64,000 nt of DNA from assembly GCF_015477605.1 (NCBI RefSeq), contig NZ_JADLQX010000013.1:62001-126000 (forward strand), in the 5' to 3' direction. Below are positions 60,641-64,000 of the stretch, one piece after another. The notes beneath the pieces are model-generated. The model ran no database searches. It was not told where the DNA came from and saw only the letters and a program-made list of their open reading frames with translations. The position numbers were made by a program, and so were the translations under genes. Position 1 is the first letter of the stretch. Each line of letters opens with the position of its first letter. The stretch is from Nocardia amamiensis (GTDB lineage: Bacteria; Actinomycetota; Actinomycetes; Mycobacteriales; Mycobacteriaceae).

Positions 60641-61816
60641 ATGGAGCACACCGGACAGCGCATCCGGTATTGGCGGAGGCGGCGGGGCGGGATCAGCCAG
60701 AAGGTTCTGGCGGATCGTGCCGGGTTGACACAGGGTTACATCTCGCAGATTGAAAGCGGTCAGCGTGCGCTGGATCGGCGGGCGACTCAGGTCGCGATCG
60801 CTCGCGCCCTCAACGTCACTGTTGCGCAGCTACTCGGGCAACCGGGGGACCCAACCGATCCGGCCAAGGCTGTTGCTATGGCGGCTATTCCGGATATCAG
60901 GTCGGCCTATGTCGAGATCGCGGCTGCCGAGCGCCGGAAGCCAGAGCGTCCTAGAGAAGCTGTGCGCGAGGCGGTCGAGCGGTCGACGGTTCTGCGTAAC
61001 AACGCCGACTACGCCGCACTGGCTCCGGGGATGGCCGAGCTGTTGCGCGACGCTTTCTACTTCGATGGACCAGAGTTCGTCGAGTTGACGTTCAACGCTC
61101 GGTTCCTGGCCAAAGGCGTGGGCTTCCCAGATCTCGCGGCGGGTATTGCGGAGGCAGGGCTTCGATGTGCCCGGAATCTAGAGCTCCCCGAATGGATTGG
61201 GTTGGCGGAGATTTCCCGGCTCAACGCGATGCCGCCGGAGAACGCTGTGTTAGCCGCTCGCTTGGCTTCCCGCACCGCGACCGAGATGCAGCCGTTCCTC
61301 GGCGCGGCACAGGTGCGTCAAGCCTACGGGAATCTGCTGTGCCGTGGTTCGTTCGCCAATGCAATTGCAGGGCAGTCGAGTAGCGCATCAGACCTACTCG
61401 AGGAGGCATACGCGGAAGCGCGGTCGCTTGGTGAGACAGCGGATGGGGGTTTCGGTCTTCTGTGGTTCGGTCCAACGAGCACGGCAATCTGGCATGTGTC
61501 GGTGGCAAGGGAACTCGGGGACATCGATCGAGCCATCGAGGTAGCGCGCACCGTCGATCCACGGCCGGTTCGGGCGCCTAATCGGGTCGTCTACTTCTGG
61601 ACCGACTATGGCCACGCACTGACTGCCGCGGGCAACGATTCCGATGCCGTGCGGGCATTCTCGGAGGCTGAAATGGTCGATCCGCAACGTACTCGCATGG
61701 ACCCGATGATCCTCGACTCCGTTTCGGCGCTCGCTCGCCGCGCCCGCCGTCAGGCGATCGATGGCCACCTACACAGCTTGGCGCACAGTCTCGGCATCGA
61801 CCCGCACACGGTATAG
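60641..61816 (+). CDS. XRE-family regulator with TPR-like C-terminus (3)
   Basis: A 391-residue protein. The HTH lies in GQRIRYWRRRRGGISQKVLADRAGLTQGYISQIESGQRALDRRATQVAIARALNVTVAQLLGQP (~4-68). The rest is helical with TPR-like character (RSAYVEIAAAERRKPERPREAVREAVE; ARNLELPEWIGLAEISRLNAMP). The ATG at 60641 starts the HTH domain properly; a longer frame is not supported. It is followed by a pair of coupled small genes, so it may regulate them and lie in the same unit. Divergent from XRE (2). Confidence 0.85.
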   Translation: MEHTGQRIRYWRRRRGGISQKVLADRAGLTQGYISQIESGQRALDRRATQVAIARALNVTVAQLLGQPGDPTDPAKAVAMAAIPDIRSAYVEIAAAERRKPERPREAVREAVERSTVLRNNADYAALAPGMAELLRDAFYFDGPEFVELTFNARFLAKGVGFPDLAAGIAEAGLRCARNLELPEWIGLAEISRLNAMPPENAVLAARLASRTATEMQPFLGAAQVRQAYGNLLCRGSFANAIAGQSSSASDLLEEAYAEARSLGETADGGFGLLWFGPTSTAIWHVSVARELGDIDRAIEVARTVDPRPVRAPNRVVYFWTDYGHALTAAGNDSDAVRAFSEAEMVDPQRTRMDPMILDSVSALARRARRQAIDGHLHSLAHSLGIDPHTV

Positions 61817-61936
61817 CGCTCTGTAATCGTCGCGATGCGCTCGGGCGGCAGGCTATTGCTCGGCCCCGCCGTCGGGTTGATGCCGCCTGTCGTCGGCTCC
61901 TCGGCGGCGGGTGCTCACCAATACGCCGAGCAGGGG

Positions 61937-62320
61937 ATGACTGGGATGAACGGGGAGAACAGCTGTGCGACCGTGCCGTTGGGGCCGAGTGCGTTGGGCA
62001 TTATTCGACGGGCGGTATTCGTCGAGGGTGAGTCTCATGATGAGGGGATGATCCGGGAAATAGCTTGTGCACGAGGCTATTTCTTGGCGGAGATAGTCGT
62101 GCTCGCTACCGGGATCAGGGTCGCGGCTCTGTGGGCGGCCGAGCAGATCCGGTTGTTGGACGCGGCTGCGGCGATCGTTCCGAGTTTGGCGCATGCTCAA
62201 CCGTTCGCTCGTGCGGTCACCGAACTATGTGACTTGATCACGCCAGAGCAGACGTATCCGCGCGGGTGTCGGTGGCCGACGCTGCTGCCGATCGATCATC
62301 TGTACCGGAGGTTGCCGTGA
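61937..62320 (+). CDS. Small protein, faintly resolvase-N-terminus-like
   Basis: A 127-residue protein of unknown function. It has an alternating alpha/beta look: PSALGIIRRAVFVEGESHDEGMIREIACARGYFLAEIVVLATG, then LDAAAAIVPSLAHAQPFARAVTELCDLITPEQTYPRGCRWP. The pattern is loosely like the N-terminal domain of serine recombinases, but without a clear catalytic serine, so this is only a guess. I start at ATG 61937 behind AGGGG; a frame from 61835 is longer. The stop overlaps the next gene by four bases (GTGA), so the two are translated together. Confidence 0.55.
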   Translation: MTGMNGENSCATVPLGPSALGIIRRAVFVEGESHDEGMIREIACARGYFLAEIVVLATGIRVAALWAAEQIRLLDAAAAIVPSLAHAQPFARAVTELCDLITPEQTYPRGCRWPTLLPIDHLYRRLP

Positions 62321-62661
62321 GCGGGTGGCAACTGTTCGCGGTCACCATCGGTGTTGTACTGCTCGCGGCGCTGGTGATCGGGATCGCTATGTGGCTGTGG
62401 CCGGTTCGGCTTCCGGAGGGCAGAAGTGTCGCCGACATCGAGCAACGAGTGCGACGGGAGCGGACGGATATGGACACTGCGGTCTGGCCGATGGGTTTCC
62501 CGCACGACGCACCCGAACATGCGATGAGTGTGGGGGAAGCCCAGATGACGATGCAGCGGCACCGCGCCTGCCACGTCGGCGAGTGCCCGCGCAAGACCGC
62601 TGCCTGGCAGGCGCTGGTGTCGGCGGGGCGGATTCGGCCGGATGCGGGTCGGCAACGGTAG
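62317..62661 (+). CDS. Small membrane protein with Cys-containing cytosolic tail
   Basis: A 114-residue protein. One N-terminal membrane helix (WQLFAVTIGVVLLAALVIGIAMWLW) precedes a soluble part with SVADIEQRVRRERTDMDTAVWPMGFPHDAPEH, then MTMQRHRACHVGECPRKTAAWQALVSAGRIRPD. The second region resembles small actinobacterial proteins of unknown role with a conserved HRxCxxxxCPRK core; the two Cys, with the nearby His, could bind metal. Start GTG 62317 overlaps the stop of the upstream gene by four bases, so they are coupled. Confidence 0.6.
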   Translation: MSGWQLFAVTIGVVLLAALVIGIAMWLWPVRLPEGRSVADIEQRVRRERTDMDTAVWPMGFPHDAPEHAMSVGEAQMTMQRHRACHVGECPRKTAAWQALVSAGRIRPDAGRQR

Positions 62662-62672
62662 GCCCTGGGCGC

Positions 62673-63542
62673 TCACTCCGGTTGGTGGGCGAGGACGGCG
62701 AACATGGTGACCGACAGGTGGTAGTCGCCTCTCGCTATGCCTGCTTCCATCGCGGTGTCCAGGTCGAGGCGCTCCTGCTCGGTGATCACGCCCTCAGCGA
62801 GGGCGGCGTCGATCATTTGCGCGAACAGGGGGCGGATTGTTTCCGGATCCCAGATCACCGCCTCCGAGCCCATGTCGTCGATCGCGAAACCGGCACCGGT
62901 GAGCAGGCCGCGCAGGCGTCGGCCCGACGTCGGATTCGGGGTGGAGGCGAGCATTGCCGTCGACAGGCGGGCAAGCACGTCGGGGTCGCCGGGGTGGGTG
63001 ATCGCGGTGTGCCAGTCGCTGTCGATGAGCAGCACGCGTCCACCCGGCCGCAGGACCCGGGCGATTTCGGCGGTGGCGGCGGCCGGGTCGTCGAGGTGCT
63101 GGTAGACGCGCTCGCACCGGACGGCGTCGAACGAATCGTCCGGAAACGGCAAGTGGTAGGCGGTGCCCTCGCTGAAGCGAGCACGCGAACCCACTGCCTC
63201 AGCGCGCGCACGGGCGACGTCGAGCATGGCGGGATTCGGATCGATGCCGACCGCGTCGCCGTCCGGACCGACGCGGTCGGCGAATTCCAGCACCTCCGTA
63301 CCTGTTCCGGCGCCTATGTCCAGCGCGCGCTCGCTGGGTGCCACTGCCAGGGCGTCATGCCCCCATCGGCGCATCCGCCGGATGCTGGGCAGTGTTGCCT
63401 GAAGGTCGAGGATGCCGACCAGTACGGCCATCGGGTCGTCGGCCGAAGCGCCGTCTCCGGCGGACTGGGAGTGGTCGAAAGCGATCGCGTCCGTATGGAA
63501 TGACGGGGCGGGGCGGGGCGACGACGAGGGTTCTGTCGGCAT
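62673..63542 (-). CDS. Class I SAM-dependent methyltransferase
   Basis: A 289-residue methyltransferase of the UbiE/Methyltransf_11 type. The SAM motifs are present: RALDIGAGTGTEVLEFADRVGPDGDAVGIDPNPAMLDVARARAE, then FPDDSFDAVRCERVYQHLDDPAAATAEIARVLRPGGRVLLIDSDW. An N-terminal segment of ~65 residues is specific, with DDPMAVLVGILDLQATLPSIRRMRRWGHDALAV. The substrate is unknown; related proteins act on small molecules or quinones. It converges with the small membrane gene, 11 bases apart. Confidence 0.87.
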   Translation of the reverse strand: MPTEPSSSPRPAPSFHTDAIAFDHSQSAGDGASADDPMAVLVGILDLQATLPSIRRMRRWGHDALAVAPSERALDIGAGTGTEVLEFADRVGPDGDAVGIDPNPAMLDVARARAEAVGSRARFSEGTAYHLPFPDDSFDAVRCERVYQHLDDPAAATAEIARVLRPGGRVLLIDSDWHTAITHPGDPDVLARLSTAMLASTPNPTSGRRLRGLLTGAGFAIDDMGSEAVIWDPETIRPLFAQMIDAALAEGVITEQERLDLDTAMEAGIARGDYHLSVTMFAVLAHQPE

Positions 63543-63715
63543 GCCCCGACAGTAATCCCGGTGGCAGCCGCTGGCTAACCCTTCGCCGGAACGACCACTG
63601 GGACAGAGGCGGATCCTGTTTTGAAGGTACTCCCGCGTCCGTATGGAGCCGATGGGGCGGCCGACGATGCGGCTTGCCCCGACCGGCTAACTCTTTGCCA
63701 GAACGATTACTGCAA

Positions 63716-64000
63716 CTACCGGCGGAACCTGGTTGCGTCGATCGGCAGTGGAACCGTCGGCATCGCATCGTCTCCGTGCGCAACGGCGAGCAGGGCGGGG
63801 AACGAGGCGAGCTTGCGCCTTGGTCGTCCCTGAACCGCGCCGAGGTCGCGCTCGGTCCGATCGATCGCTCTCCACTCGTGCACGCCGACGACAGCGGGCT
63901 GGCGCTGCCGGACCAGCGCGTCGAGGTGCTGTGGGGTGGCTGTCGGGGTGGGCAGCAATCCCGCGGAGTGGTCGGCGAGGAGTGCGGTGACGGTGTCCTG
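63716..64000 (-). CDS. fprA: Ferredoxin-NADP+ reductase, C-terminal part (FprA-like, partial)
   Basis: The minus strand is open from the window edge to a TAG at 63716-63718. It encodes QDTVTALLADHSAGLLP, then VVGVHEWRAIDRTERDLGAVQGRPRRKLASFPALLAV, the typical end of FprA-type (adrenodoxin-reductase-like) ferredoxin-NADP+ reductases. These reduce ferredoxin for P450 and other enzymes. The main part lies to the right of the window. A short tail (DAMPTVPLPIDATRFRR) follows the usual end. Confidence 0.75.
   Translation of the reverse strand, partial: QDTVTALLADHSAGLLPTPTATPQHLDALVRQRQPAVVGVHEWRAIDRTERDLGAVQGRPRRKLASFPALLAVAHGDDAMPTVPLPIDATRFRR

Overview
The window is high-GC DNA with the gene content of a mycolic-acid-containing actinomycete (order Mycobacteriales), most likely Nocardia or a close relative. 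The signs are a cyclopropane-mycolate-type methyltransferase, a CYP125-type steroid P450, an NDMA-dependent alcohol dehydrogenase, a PknD-like kinase with an NHL propeller, a group II truncated haemoglobin, DUF4254 and DUF3145 proteins, an RsbW/SigF pair and an FprA-like ferredoxin reductase. Genus is inferred from gene content only; there is no rRNA or other marker gene here. I saw no tRNA, rRNA, CRISPR array or complete insertion sequence.

Layout. 1-8.5 kb: the start of a Tat-exported FAD oxidoreductase (cut by the left edge), small secreted proteins, a Ser/Thr kinase with six NHL repeats, a DUF1295 membrane enzyme divergent from a TetR regulator, a YunG-like protein and a solitary proline dehydrogenase. 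8.5-18.3 kb: a mycolate-type methyltransferase, a secreted lipase, acyltransferase 3, CPBP protease, a winged-helix/aldo-keto reductase pair, an XRE regulator behind a 10-bp repeat array, and a GT87 mannosyltransferase-like protein. 18.4-22.8 kb: a three-gene lipid operon (SDR, saccharopine-dehydrogenase-like protein, acyl-CoA synthetase) with a divergent TetR gene and two matching operators. 22.9-27.7 kb: Kup potassium transporter, a methionine-rich micropeptide, ArsR/membrane pair, GlxA-type regulator and a VOC protein. 27.8-36 kb: DUF4254, RsbW-SigF, MmpL, CsbD, a secreted glycine-zipper protein, O-acetylhomoserine sulfhydrylase and an AI-2E/PerM protein.

36-47 kb is the most unusual part. 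It has a TerD-VWA protein, an inverted pair of small two-helix membrane proteins that look like conjugation pilin subunits, a tandem duplication of a DUF1254/DUF1214 lipoprotein that carried along its promoter and the 3' end of the neighbouring haemoglobin gene, a CYP125/TetR pair, and a large TerD protein fused through DUF2510, zinc-ribbon, TerB-like and PH-like segments to an HNH nuclease. 47-58.8 kb returns to housekeeping and lipid genes: a fused aminodeoxychorismate synthase, an APH-fold protein, a DinB-like protein, NDMA-dependent ADH behind a KstR-like box, two divergent beta-lactamase-fold hydrolases, DUF3145, and an unusual planctomycete-style membrane kinase. 58.8-64 kb has a dead FAD-oxidoreductase tail, two divergent XRE-TPR regulators with a coupled pair of small genes, a methyltransferase and the C-terminus of an FprA-like reductase (cut by the right edge).

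How the parts may work together: CYP125, the NDMA-ADH, the acyl-CoA synthetase operon and the mycolate methyltransferase point to sterol and lipid use and envelope building. RsbW/SigF, CsbD and two TerD proteins point to stress responses. These links are inferences from family knowledge and position.
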